Positions 1-4,447 of a DNA stretch of 5,653 bases are shown here, in pieces. The stretch's first letter is position 1. Each line of letters opens with the position of its first letter. Origin of the DNA: Campylobacteraceae bacterium (lineage in GTDB: Bacteria > Campylobacterota > Campylobacteria > Campylobacterales > Sulfurovaceae); assembly GCA_027031505.1 (NCBI GenBank), contig JALVQH010000353.1:2832-8484 (forward strand), written 5' to 3'. The translations under genes were made by a program, and so were the position numbers. The notes beneath the pieces are model-generated. The model had not been told where the DNA came from. It saw nothing but the letters and a program-made list of their open reading frames with translations, and ran no database searches.

Positions 1-43
1 CGGACAGACCATCGTCGTCGACGGCGGGACAACGTTTCGATAA
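1..43 (+). CDS. Short-chain dehydrogenase/reductase, C-terminal end only (partial)
   Basis: Frame 2 reads GQTIVVDGGTTFR followed by TAA at 41-43. A glycine-glutamine-hydrophobic-Val-Asp-Gly-Gly ending is the standard C-terminus of short-chain dehydrogenases/reductases such as FabG and FabI-like enzymes. Only 13 residues are present, so substrate and gene name cannot be assigned. It is co-directional with pgsA, and before the 220-bp insertion-like spacer and the toxin-antitoxin pair it may have been directly followed by pgsA (inference). The family call is fairly safe; anything more specific is not. Confidence 0.7.
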   Translation, partial: GQTIVVDGGTTFR

Positions 44-46
44 ATC

Positions 47-58
47 AGGAGTGAGGAA
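47..58 (+). promoter_or_regulatory. Orphan Shine-Dalgarno-like stretch after the SDR stop
   Basis: AGGAGTGAGGAA lies 3 nt after the dehydrogenase stop codon but no convincing gene starts at the right distance. The nearest ATG (72-74) opens a 47-codon ORF that runs through the REP repeat. One reading is that this is the leftover ribosome binding site of the gene that used to follow, plausibly pgsA, which now starts at 734 without a good site of its own. That is an inference from position only. Confidence 0.3.
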
Positions 59-73
59 TTAGGGTTTTGGAAT

Positions 74-93
74 GCGTTGCTTGCAATGCTTTT
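74..93 (+). terminator. Weak hairpin with T run after the SDR gene
   Basis: GCGTTG (74-79) and CAATGC (84-89) can pair as a 6-bp stem with one G-U and a CTTG loop, followed by TTTT (90-93). The position 30 bp after a stop codon fits an intrinsic terminator, but the stem is short and weak. It may equally be chance. Confidence 0.3.
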
Positions 94-104
94 ATCATGG
101 CGCA

Positions 105-190
105 CGTAGGGTGATGTGCCCTCACAACACCAATAATAAATTGAAATGTATGATTCCAGACAAGGTATTGTCAGGGGACAACACCCTACG
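105..190. repeat. REPIN-like element: two inverted GTAG-type REP hairpins
   Basis: Positions 105-131 and 164-190 are inverted copies of one another, 23 of 27 positions matching, separated by 32 nt. Each arm begins with GTAG and is itself an imperfect hairpin with the same CCCT loop. Left arm: GGTGATGTG (110-118) pairs with CACAACACC (123-131) with one A·A mismatch. Right arm, read on the minus strand: GGTGTTGTC, loop CCCT, then GACAATACC, with one G·T. The loop-closing pair is G-C in one arm and C-G in the other, a compensated change. A 5' GTAG before a hairpin is the hallmark of REP sequences mobilised by TnpA-REP (RAYT, Y1) transposases. No transposase lies in the window. Confidence 0.7.
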
Positions 191-210
191 GAATTCGTGG
201 CACTTTCAGA

Positions 211-221
211 TATAATATAAT
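211..221 (+). promoter_or_regulatory. Promoter -10 region of the RelE-type operon
   Basis: TATAATATAAT holds two overlapping perfect TATAAT boxes, 43-53 bp upstream of the antitoxin ATG. No clear -35 hexamer is seen, as is usual for Campylobacterota sigma-70 promoters. A short dyad, CTCC (222-225) with GGAG (232-235), lies just downstream and could be part of an operator bound by the antitoxin complex; this is speculative. The box also appears to be the promoter now closest upstream of pgsA. Confidence 0.55.
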
Positions 222-263
222 CTCCGGAACTGGAGGCTTTATCCCCGAAATAAAGGACATCAG

Positions 264-491
264 ATGCACACTATCCAAATTGATATCCCTGATGAAAAGC
301 TTGATTTGTTCTTGACTATTATTCGAAATTTGAAAGATGATATTGTAAAAAATATCAAAATTAAAGATGAAATACTCGACATTGAGCCTATTGAGGAAAA
401 TAGTGAAGACTATCGTGAAATCCAAAGGATAAAATTACAGAACAACCCGAAGCATACTTTAAATGATGCCAAAAAAATATTGGGACTGTAA
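264..491 (+). CDS. Putative antitoxin of a RelE/ParE-type toxin-antitoxin pair
   Basis: Predicted 75-aa acidic protein that should bind and neutralise the toxin encoded immediately downstream. The start is supported by AAGGA (253-257) 6 nt before the ATG. The N-terminus (TIQIDIPDEKLDLF) looks like a beta strand followed by a helix, which could be a dimerisation or ribbon-helix-helix-like unit, but no DNA-binding motif can be named. The middle is rich in Glu and Asp, and the C-terminus (NDAKKILGL) ends in a helix of the sort that docks on RelE toxins. The stop (489-491) abuts the toxin ATG at 492 with zero spacing, giving a classical antitoxin-first operon. Assignment rests mainly on the neighbour; I do not recognise the antitoxin family. 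The strongly AT-rich sequence contrasts with pgsA and suggests transfer. Confidence 0.75.
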   Translation: MHTIQIDIPDEKLDLFLTIIRNLKDDIVKNIKIKDEILDIEPIEENSEDYREIQRIKLQNNPKHTLNDAKKILGL

Positions 492-737
492 ATGCAGGTT
501 ATCTTGGACGACAAAGCAATCAAGGATTTGTCAAAACTGGATAAATCCTTAACACAAAATATTCTTTCTAAAATCGAAAAACTGGAATTTTTCCCAAAGG
601 GAACCAATATCAAAAAATTAAAAAACCACTGGCCACCTTATCGATTGAGAGTGGGTAACTATCGAGCATTATTTGATATCGAGAATAATATTTTGACCGT
701 TTATCGAATCCGACATAGAAAAGATTCCTATCAATGA
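492..737 (+). CDS. RelE/ParE-superfamily toxin
   Basis: Predicted 81-aa toxin of the RelE/ParE fold; RelE members cleave mRNA in the ribosome, while ParE members poison gyrase. Family features visible: an N-terminal strand, a helical pair (residues 8-33), the Leu-rich link to NHWPPYRLRVGNYRALFDI (45-63) with conserved R51, R53 and R58, and a C-terminal strand ending VYRIRHRKDSYQ with H75, R76, K77 and Y80 in the places used for catalysis by RelE-like RNases. The basic tail favours RelE-type RNase over ParE, but this is not proven. GGGA (482-485) serves as ribosome site. The last codons overlap pgsA: TGA at 735-737 shares bases with ATG at 734-736, so toxin and phospholipid gene are probably translationally coupled. 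Confidence 0.88.
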   Translation: MQVILDDKAIKDLSKLDKSLTQNILSKIEKLEFFPKGTNIKKLKNHWPPYRLRVGNYRALFDIENNILTVYRIRHRKDSYQ

Positions 738-1291
738 AACAAAACAAAAACCTGAACATCCCCAATCTCCTCGCCTTCATCCGTCTGCTTCTGGCTCCCC
801 TCATGTATCTCCTGCTGGTCAATCAAGACGCCGCGATCTTTGCGGGCATCCACCCCAGCTGGCTAAACTACTTCGCCGCCTTCATCTTCGTGCTGGCCTC
901 AGCGACGGACTTCTTCGACGGTCACATCGCCCGGACGTTTGAACAAATCACTGTCATGGGCAAGATCCTCGATCCGCTTGCCGACAAGATGCTCACCCTC
1001 GCCGGCTTCCTCGGTCTCATGATGCAGGGGATCGCCTCCCCCTGGGCGATCTACATTATCCTCACCCGCGAACTCTTCGTCACCGGCCTGCGCGTCTCTG
1101 CCGTAGCCGAGGGGATCGACATCGCCGCCTCATGGATGGGCAAAATCAAGACCGTCATCCAGATGATCGCCATCGGCTTCCTCCTCATGCACTGGCCCGG
1201 AGGCGGTATTCTCCTCTGGATTGCTACGGTGTTGACGCTCTACTCGGGGTATGAGTATGTACGGGAATTTTTCAGGAAGGTGGAGATGTAG
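734..1291 (+). CDS. pgsA: CDP-diacylglycerol--glycerol-3-phosphate 3-phosphatidyltransferase
   Basis: Integral membrane enzyme making phosphatidylglycerol phosphate from CDP-diacylglycerol and glycerol-3-phosphate, the committed step of phosphatidylglycerol and cardiolipin synthesis. The 185-aa protein has the CDP-alcohol phosphatidyltransferase signature D-x2-DG-x2-AR-x8-G-x3-D-x3-D: D59, D62-G63, A66-R67, G76, D80, D84. The N-terminus NIPNLLAFIRLLLAPLMYLLL (8-28) is the typical first segment of PgsA, and hydrophobic stretches near 45-57, 87-110, 140-152 and 157-171 complete the membrane fold. Length is normal. The start is supported by homology-like N-terminus and ATGA overlap with the toxin gene; no strong Shine-Dalgarno is present. 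GC content rises sharply at about this start codon, so the toxin-antitoxin pair seems to have been inserted exactly at the gene's 5' edge. Confidence 0.95.
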   Translation: MKQNKNLNIPNLLAFIRLLLAPLMYLLLVNQDAAIFAGIHPSWLNYFAAFIFVLASATDFFDGHIARTFEQITVMGKILDPLADKMLTLAGFLGLMMQGIASPWAIYIILTRELFVTGLRVSAVAEGIDIAASWMGKIKTVIQMIAIGFLLMHWPGGGILLWIATVLTLYSGYEYVREFFRKVEM

Positions 1292-1302
1292 TTCATAGAT
1301 TT

Positions 1303-1321
1303 TTATAGTTATTTCAGCCAA
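1303..1321. repeat. Degenerate copy of the TAGCTATTTTAGCCAA repeat (R0)
   Basis: TTATAGTTATTTCAGCCAA differs at 3 of 19 positions from the copy at 2067-2085. It spans the last codons and stop of the PIN-domain gene. With the copy at 2067 it brackets the antitoxin/PIN cassette as a direct repeat. In AT-rich DNA this degree of match could be chance, so it is given low weight. Confidence 0.3.
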
Positions 1322-1767
1322 TTTTCATACTTGAACTTCGGCTCCAGCTCAGCCAACCTCTTAAAAATTCCATCATTACTGACCAAAATAGCTTCTTGCC
1401 CCATTGCGATAGAGGCAATGACCAAATCAAAATCATTCTTTTTTGCATCGTTGGCTGCAATACCTGTAGCATTTTTGTATTGTAGTTTTAATTGACTGAA
1501 AAAGGATGCGCCATTGGCATCAAGTGGGAAGATGTTTACATCACTATCCTGCTTCAGAAACTTTAATGCATTTTTGAAAATCATTTTCAACTTTTCATCT
1601 TTGAAACTATCCATTCCATAGGTGAGTTCATAAATACTCATAGCAGAAATTCCGACAATATCATCATCGTTTAAACGGCTTAAATGCTCCACTACTTGAC
1701 TATGATATATGGACTCTCTATCCCGAAGATAAGAGACGACATCGGTATCTAAAATATATTTGTTCAT
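1309..1767 (-). CDS. PIN-domain ribonuclease toxin, VapC type
   Basis: Predicted 152-aa Mg2+-dependent endoribonuclease toxin; VapC-family enzymes cut tRNA or rRNA. The four acidic residues of the PIN active site are visible: D7 in YILDTDVVSYL, E47 in SIYELTYG, D114 (or D112) in NDFDLVIASIAM, and D132 in LVSNDGIF. The order and spacing match VapC proteins, and the length is at the upper end of the usual range. The start lies 2 nt after the antitoxin stop (1770-1772) and has no good Shine-Dalgarno, so translation is likely coupled to the antitoxin. The gene is convergent with pgsA, 17 bp apart, with no recognisable terminator between them. The AT-rich composition resembles the other accessory genes and suggests acquisition by transfer. 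The specific RNA target cannot be read from sequence. Confidence 0.87.
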   Translation of the reverse strand: MNKYILDTDVVSYLRDRESIYHSQVVEHLSRLNDDDIVGISAMSIYELTYGMDSFKDEKLKMIFKNALKFLKQDSDVNIFPLDANGASFFSQLKLQYKNATGIAANDAKKNDFDLVIASIAMGQEAILVSNDGIFKRLAELEPKFKYENWLK

Positions 1768-1769
1768 GA

Positions 1770-2045
1770 TTATCTTTTGGCATCTCTGAGTTGAAAACCA
1801 TCCCTCATTTCCAGACTTGTTTTTTGAATATGCTCTGTGATTTCAGATGTAGTAAGTCCACTCATTCTCTCAGCAAAAGCCCCCCATTTTCCTTTTTTCT
1901 TGGTTGATTGTTGAGAAGCATTTACTTGTGTATTTAAAAAATCGGTAAACATCTTTTTGATTTCATCCATGCTTTTATTCTGGATAAATTTCGCCACTTC
2001 CTTGTTTTGGATATCAATAGTACCTATATCTAAAGCTATCTGCAT
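1770..2045 (-). CDS. Putative antitoxin partner of the PIN-domain toxin
   Basis: Predicted 91-aa protein encoded directly upstream of the PIN toxin in the same operon. The N-terminal part (1-42) alternates short hydrophobic strand and amphipathic helices and may form the dimer. A low-complexity QQSTKKKGK linker (45-53) follows, then a C-terminal block WGAFAERMSGLTTSEITEH with SLEMRDGFQLRD (77-88). A Trp-x2-Phe/Val-Ala-Glu plus Ser-x-Glu-Phe/Met-Arg-x2-Phe ending is something I associate with small antitoxins next to PIN toxins; that is recall, not a search result. AAGGA on the minus strand (2052-2056) sits 6 nt before the ATG. Function is inferred from operon position and size; no named DNA-binding fold is evident. 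Confidence 0.72.
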   Translation of the reverse strand: MQIALDIGTIDIQNKEVAKFIQNKSMDEIKKMFTDFLNTQVNASQQSTKKKGKWGAFAERMSGLTTSEITEHIQKTSLEMRDGFQLRDAKR

Positions 2046-2065
2046 GGCTTATCCTTGTTTGTCTT

Positions 2066-2090
2066 ATTGTAGCTATTTTAGCCAAGATAA
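2066..2090 (-). promoter_or_regulatory. Probable promoter of the antitoxin/PIN operon
   Basis: On the minus strand gcTACAAT (-10 box at 2066-2071) lies about 20 bp before the antitoxin ATG, leaving room for a short leader with AAGGA. The gnTAnAAT form fits Campylobacterota sigma-70 boxes. A second candidate, gcTAAAAT, sits 9 bp further upstream. The stretch belongs to a direct repeat seen again at 2424-2444. Confidence 0.45.
2067..2086. repeat. Direct repeat R1, promoter-like
   Basis: TTGTAGCTATTTTAGCCAAG matches 2424-2444 with one inserted T and one substitution; similarity fades over the next 20 bp (about 12 of 20). It carries the minus-strand -10 box of the antitoxin/PIN operon, so the repeat probably reflects duplication of a promoter region. 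Confidence 0.5.
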
Positions 2091-2157
2091 CCTTTTAGCG
2101 CAAGATATCAATGAAGATCAAAAAATGATAGTTTTTCTGCAGTCATTCACATACTCA

Positions 2158-2303
2158 TCAGTTATACAACTCCATCACATGATCATTCGCCGCCTTGTTT
2201 GTCCGCTCCAGTATCTCAATCCCCTCTTTGCTCAGGATGCCGTGTTCGGCCATGGGAGTTTCGAGGAAACGTTCGACTTCGGTGGTGAGTCTGACCATAT
2301 TAT
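2158..2303 (-). pseudogene. Truncated second copy of the 3' end of the two-TM coiled-coil gene
   Basis: Read on the minus strand, 2158-2289 encodes 42 consecutive residues identical to residues 302-343 of the 344-aa protein at 3376-4410, then Asn instead of Gly and a stop. Over those 42 codons I count 8 nucleotide differences, all synonymous. An ATG at 2296-2298 would open a 46-codon ORF (MVR plus this tail), but no ribosome site is seen, and the rest of the gene, including both membrane segments, is missing. The fragment ends at a MITE whose insertion begins at 2304. Homology stops at the stop codon on the other side. It is a gene remnant, left by duplication or by exchange with a diverged allele. 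Confidence 0.85.
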
Positions 2304-2423
2304 GGGCACCTCTAAAACATTTTTTGTCCGATGCGACAAGGGAGCACTCAACCCATGCAATGGGCGCTTGCGTTTGCGACCGCCAGAGTATCGGGCAAAA
2401 AATATGAGTTTTTAGAGGTGCCC
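2304..2423. mobile_element. 120-bp MITE with 14-bp terminal inverted repeats and TTAT target duplication
   Basis: GGGCACCTCTAAAA (2304-2317) and its exact complement (2410-2423) form the ends. Sub-terminal inverted repeats continue inward: ATTTTTTGTCCGAT (2319-2332) pairs with 2390-2403 at 13 of 14 positions. TTAT stands directly outside both ends (2300-2303 and 2424-2427), as expected for a 4-bp target duplication. There is no room for a transposase, so it must be moved in trans. The centre carries a small palindrome, CCCAT-GCA-ATGGG (2352-2364). End sequence and duplication length are compatible with an IS5-like family, but I cannot confirm this without an IS database. It abuts the truncated gene copy and the repeat upstream of the kinase gene. 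Confidence 0.82.
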
Positions 2424-2444
2424 TTATAGCTATTTTTAGCCAAG
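2424..2444. repeat. Direct repeat R2, promoter-like
   Basis: Second copy of the repeat at 2067-2086, starting exactly at the right edge of the MITE; its first four bases are the TTAT duplication. If the MITE and one TTAT are removed, the minus strand reads GGCTAAAAATAGCTATAAT, almost the same as GGCTAAAATAGCTACAAT of R1. R2 was therefore probably a minus-strand promoter before the MITE arrived. Confidence 0.5.
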
Positions 2445-2466
2445 TGACCCTTTTGAGAAAAGATGC

Positions 2467-2472
2467 TAAAAT
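2467..2472 (+). promoter_or_regulatory. -10 box of the kinase gene, implying a leaderless transcript
   Basis: gcTAAAAT ends 6 bp before the ATG at 2479, so transcription starting 7 nt downstream would begin on the A of the start codon. No Shine-Dalgarno is present, and an in-frame TAA (2467-2469) rules out any upstream start. The fit to a leaderless start is good but rests on motif position only. Confidence 0.45.
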
Positions 2473-2478
2473 ACCCTT

Positions 2479-3147
2479 ATGAACACGGATGATGAGATAA
2501 TCAAGCAGTCTATAACTTATCTAAATCAAAACAAAAAAACGTTTTTAGAAGCTTATACGAAAGATATAGAACCCTCGGCAGATAAGGTTGCTGTCTTTAC
2601 AGCCGGCATGAGTGGTGTCGGCAAAACAGAATTGGCAATCTTTTTAAAAGAGGAAAATCCAAAACTTTTGCACATCGATACGGATAAAATTCGAGAGTTT
2701 TTTAGACCCATAGGTTACGATGGTCAAAACTCCGACCTTTATCAAAAAGCAGCAAGTCGAGGTTTTTCTGAACTCTTTTCGTATAGCTTGAAAAAGGGTT
2801 ACTCCTTGATTATGGATTCAAATTTTGCTAATATTGACGTGGCCGTTTTAAATATTGAGCGTCTGCTAAAAAAGTCATACACGGTAAAGGTTTTTTATCT
2901 TTATGACTACCCTGAGTTGTGTTATGAATATGCCACACGAAGGGAAGTTGTCACCCATAGAAAAGTGCCAAAAGATGTTTTTGTACAAAGCAATCATAAC
3001 TCGTACAAAACCGTTTTGAAGATAAAAGAACTTTTTGAAAAAGAGGTTGAATTGACCTTTTTTGACAATAGAAACACACATGTTTACAACAATATAGAAA
3101 TAGACTTACTAAAAAGTCTGATAGGAGAAAACTTTGACACTGAATGA
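2479..3147 (+). CDS. Zeta-toxin-like P-loop kinase
   Basis: 222-aa protein resembling zeta/PezT kinases, which phosphorylate UDP-N-acetylglucosamine and so block cell-wall synthesis. Visible parts: an N-terminal helical region (1-35); Walker A GMSGVGKT (43-50) after the strand VAVFTA; HIDTDKIREFF (65-75), with D67/D69 placed like the catalytic Asp of zeta toxins; GYDGQNSDLYQKA (79-91); a strand LIMDSNFAN (110-118) in the substrate-binding position; VFYLYDYPE (138-146); and a basic lid around R154, R155 and R161 in a THRKVP context. Length is shorter than streptococcal zeta. No epsilon-type antitoxin lies upstream. Instead a 54-aa gene overlaps its 3' end. The true substrate is unknown; it could also be a housekeeping-like or phage-defence kinase of the same superfamily. 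The AT-rich sequence suggests transfer. Confidence 0.8.
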   Translation: MNTDDEIIKQSITYLNQNKKTFLEAYTKDIEPSADKVAVFTAGMSGVGKTELAIFLKEENPKLLHIDTDKIREFFRPIGYDGQNSDLYQKAASRGFSELFSYSLKKGYSLIMDSNFANIDVAVLNIERLLKKSYTVKVFYLYDYPELCYEYATRREVVTHRKVPKDVFVQSNHNSYKTVLKIKELFEKEVELTFFDNRNTHVYNNIEIDLLKSLIGENFDTE

Positions 3148-3298
3148 AGAATTTATGAAGCGGGCATTGAAGCGTGTGAATGAACTAAAAAAAGAAACCA
3201 TCGAAAAATCAAAAAAAGTCCCAAACAGTGAGGCGTTTGTCAGGATAAGAATGGAAGACTTTTATCGGACGCATAAGGAACGGCGAGTTTCTCGTTAG
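3134..3298 (+). CDS. Small basic protein overlapping the kinase gene; possible antitoxin/partner
   Basis: A 54-codon ORF starting with TTG at 3134, 14 bp inside the kinase gene, and ending TAG at 3296-3298. AGGAG (3123-3127) lies 6 nt before the TTG, the best ribosome site in this part of the window, which decides this start over the in-frame ATG at 3155. The product begins MTLNEEFMKRALKRVNELKK (first codon read as Met), has a helical, strongly basic N-terminal half (Lys/Arg 16 of 54 overall against 9 acidic), a possible strand SEAFVRIRM (32-40) and a basic tail ending RRVSR. I do not recognise a family. Overlap with a zeta-like kinase suggests co-expression and a role as antitoxin or accessory factor. 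Many antitoxins are acidic, so an RNA- or DNA-binding role is also possible. Confidence 0.75.
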   Translation: MTLNEEFMKRALKRVNELKKETIEKSKKVPNSEAFVRIRMEDFYRTHKERRVSR

Positions 3299-3326
3299 CA
3301 TTATTCAAAACCCGTCACCATCAAAC

Positions 3327-3351
3327 CTGTGTACAATTTTCTCGTACACAG
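3327..3351. other. Perfect 8-bp stem-loop between convergent genes
   Basis: CTGTGTAC (3327-3334) and GTACACAG (3344-3351) pair perfectly around a 9-nt loop. It lies 28 bp after the small ORF and 24 bp beyond the convergent two-TM gene, where a shared terminator would be expected, but neither strand has a proper T run after the stem. It could be a weak bidirectional terminator, an mRNA-end-protecting hairpin or a protein-binding dyad. Confidence 0.5.
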
Positions 3352-3375
3352 ATATCAAAAACTAACAAACAACCC

Positions 3376-4410
3376 TCACCCATACAACTCCATCACATGA
3401 TCATTCGCCGCTTTGTTCGTCCGTTCCAGGATCTCGATCCCCTCTTTGCTCAGGATGCCGTGTTCGGCCATGGGGGTTTCGAGGAAACGTTCCACTTCGG
3501 TGGTTAGTTTTTTGATGGTCTTGACTGTCTGCTGGCTGAGGGCGTGGAGCTGGTCGTAGGTTTCGGCCTCTTCGATGAAAAGAGCCCGTTGGAGCGCGGC
3601 GTTCTGTTCGGCGAGGAGGACTTCGTATTTCTCGATCATCTTCTGCGCATGGGCGATGTGCTCCCGGACTTTTTGCATCTGAGTTTTGCACTCCTCTTTT
3701 TTGGAGCAGTAAAACTCCGTATCCTCTTCGATCTTGGTCGCTTGTTTGAGGTTGGATGATCCGCGAATGGCTTTGGTGAGGGCGTAGATCCCCCAGCCGA
3801 CAACCACGGCACTGACCCCGATGATCGTACCGCCGACGACGACATTGTTGCCCTGCCCTGCCAGCTGAGCCACCCAGCCAAACGACTGCGTGACCCGATC
3901 CACATCAGGAAACTTCTCCGGGATCACCGGCAGACCCAGCGCCTGCGTCGCAGCATAACACCATCCCCCCACGACAGCAATGCCACCGAGGAGACCGTAC
4001 AGCAGCCCCCGGCCGGTACCGCTGGAGAGTTTGACGATCTCCACCGGAGCAAGCGACGGATCTTCGAGATCGACTTTGGGAGCGGGGATGCTCTCCAGGA
4101 GGCGGTCATGCGCACCGATCGTGGTGAGCATCTCCTGACTGGGACGCAACACCCGCTCGAAAAAGCGCTTTTGTACCGACTTGAACGCATTCAGATCCTC
4201 CTCAACCCGCGCCATGCACGCCTCGATCTCTTCGTCGGTACTTTGGATACGCGATTGGGCAGTGGCGACTTTGGCGACGGCCTGGAGATGTTTTTTCTGC
4301 GCCGGCTGTGCAGGTTTGGGCTCGTGGGACGGAGACGGTGTCGTCTCTTTGTTCTCATCCGTCTCAATGGTGTCGGGCTGTTGGGTTGTGATGTTTTCTG
4401 TTTGTTCCAT
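3376..4410 (-). CDS. Two-TM coiled-coil membrane protein of unknown function
   Basis: 344-aa protein with no family I recognise. Residues 1-40 are Thr/Pro/Glu/Gln-rich and probably disordered. Residues 41-105 are helical and charged (likely coiled coil). A first membrane segment, rich in Gly, spans about 135-158, a Pro-containing loop follows (159-188), and a second segment spans about 189-213. Then comes a long heptad-like helical region (225-310) with CSKKEEC (235-241), and a conserved-looking tail (302-344). No signal peptide is seen. Both ends are thus probably on the same side of the inner membrane. The start is supported by AGGGGA on the minus strand, 7 nt before the ATG. It is transcribed divergently from rseP, and the tail is duplicated at 2158-2303 with only synonymous changes, showing that its protein sequence is under selection. 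Scaffold or envelope roles are guesses. Confidence 0.85.
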   Translation of the reverse strand: MEQTENITTQQPDTIETDENKETTPSPSHEPKPAQPAQKKHLQAVAKVATAQSRIQSTDEEIEACMARVEEDLNAFKSVQKRFFERVLRPSQEMLTTIGAHDRLLESIPAPKVDLEDPSLAPVEIVKLSSGTGRGLLYGLLGGIAVVGGWCYAATQALGLPVIPEKFPDVDRVTQSFGWVAQLAGQGNNVVVGGTIIGVSAVVVGWGIYALTKAIRGSSNLKQATKIEEDTEFYCSKKEECKTQMQKVREHIAHAQKMIEKYEVLLAEQNAALQRALFIEEAETYDQLHALSQQTVKTIKKLTTEVERFLETPMAEHGILSKEGIEILERTNKAANDHVMELYG

Positions 4411-4447
4411 GTTTTATTCCCCTTTTTTACATGCATAGAGTTAAAAA

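Noticed and set aside
72..215. 47-codon plus-strand ORF after the SDR gene, with AGGG 7 nt before its ATG
   Set aside because: It runs through the whole REPIN-like repeat; the product is Cys- and Asn-rich without a recognisable fold, and the frame is better explained as a by-product of the repeat.
1957..2415. 152-codon plus-strand ORF
   Set aside because: It is stitched across the antisense of the antitoxin, a spacer, the antisense of the truncated gene copy and the MITE, so it cannot be one gene.
2304..2423. MITE considered as an intrinsic terminator or attC-like integron site
   Set aside because: Exact terminal inverted repeats plus a 4-bp direct duplication outside them indicate transposition; there is no integrase, no attC core motifs and no T run after a compact stem.
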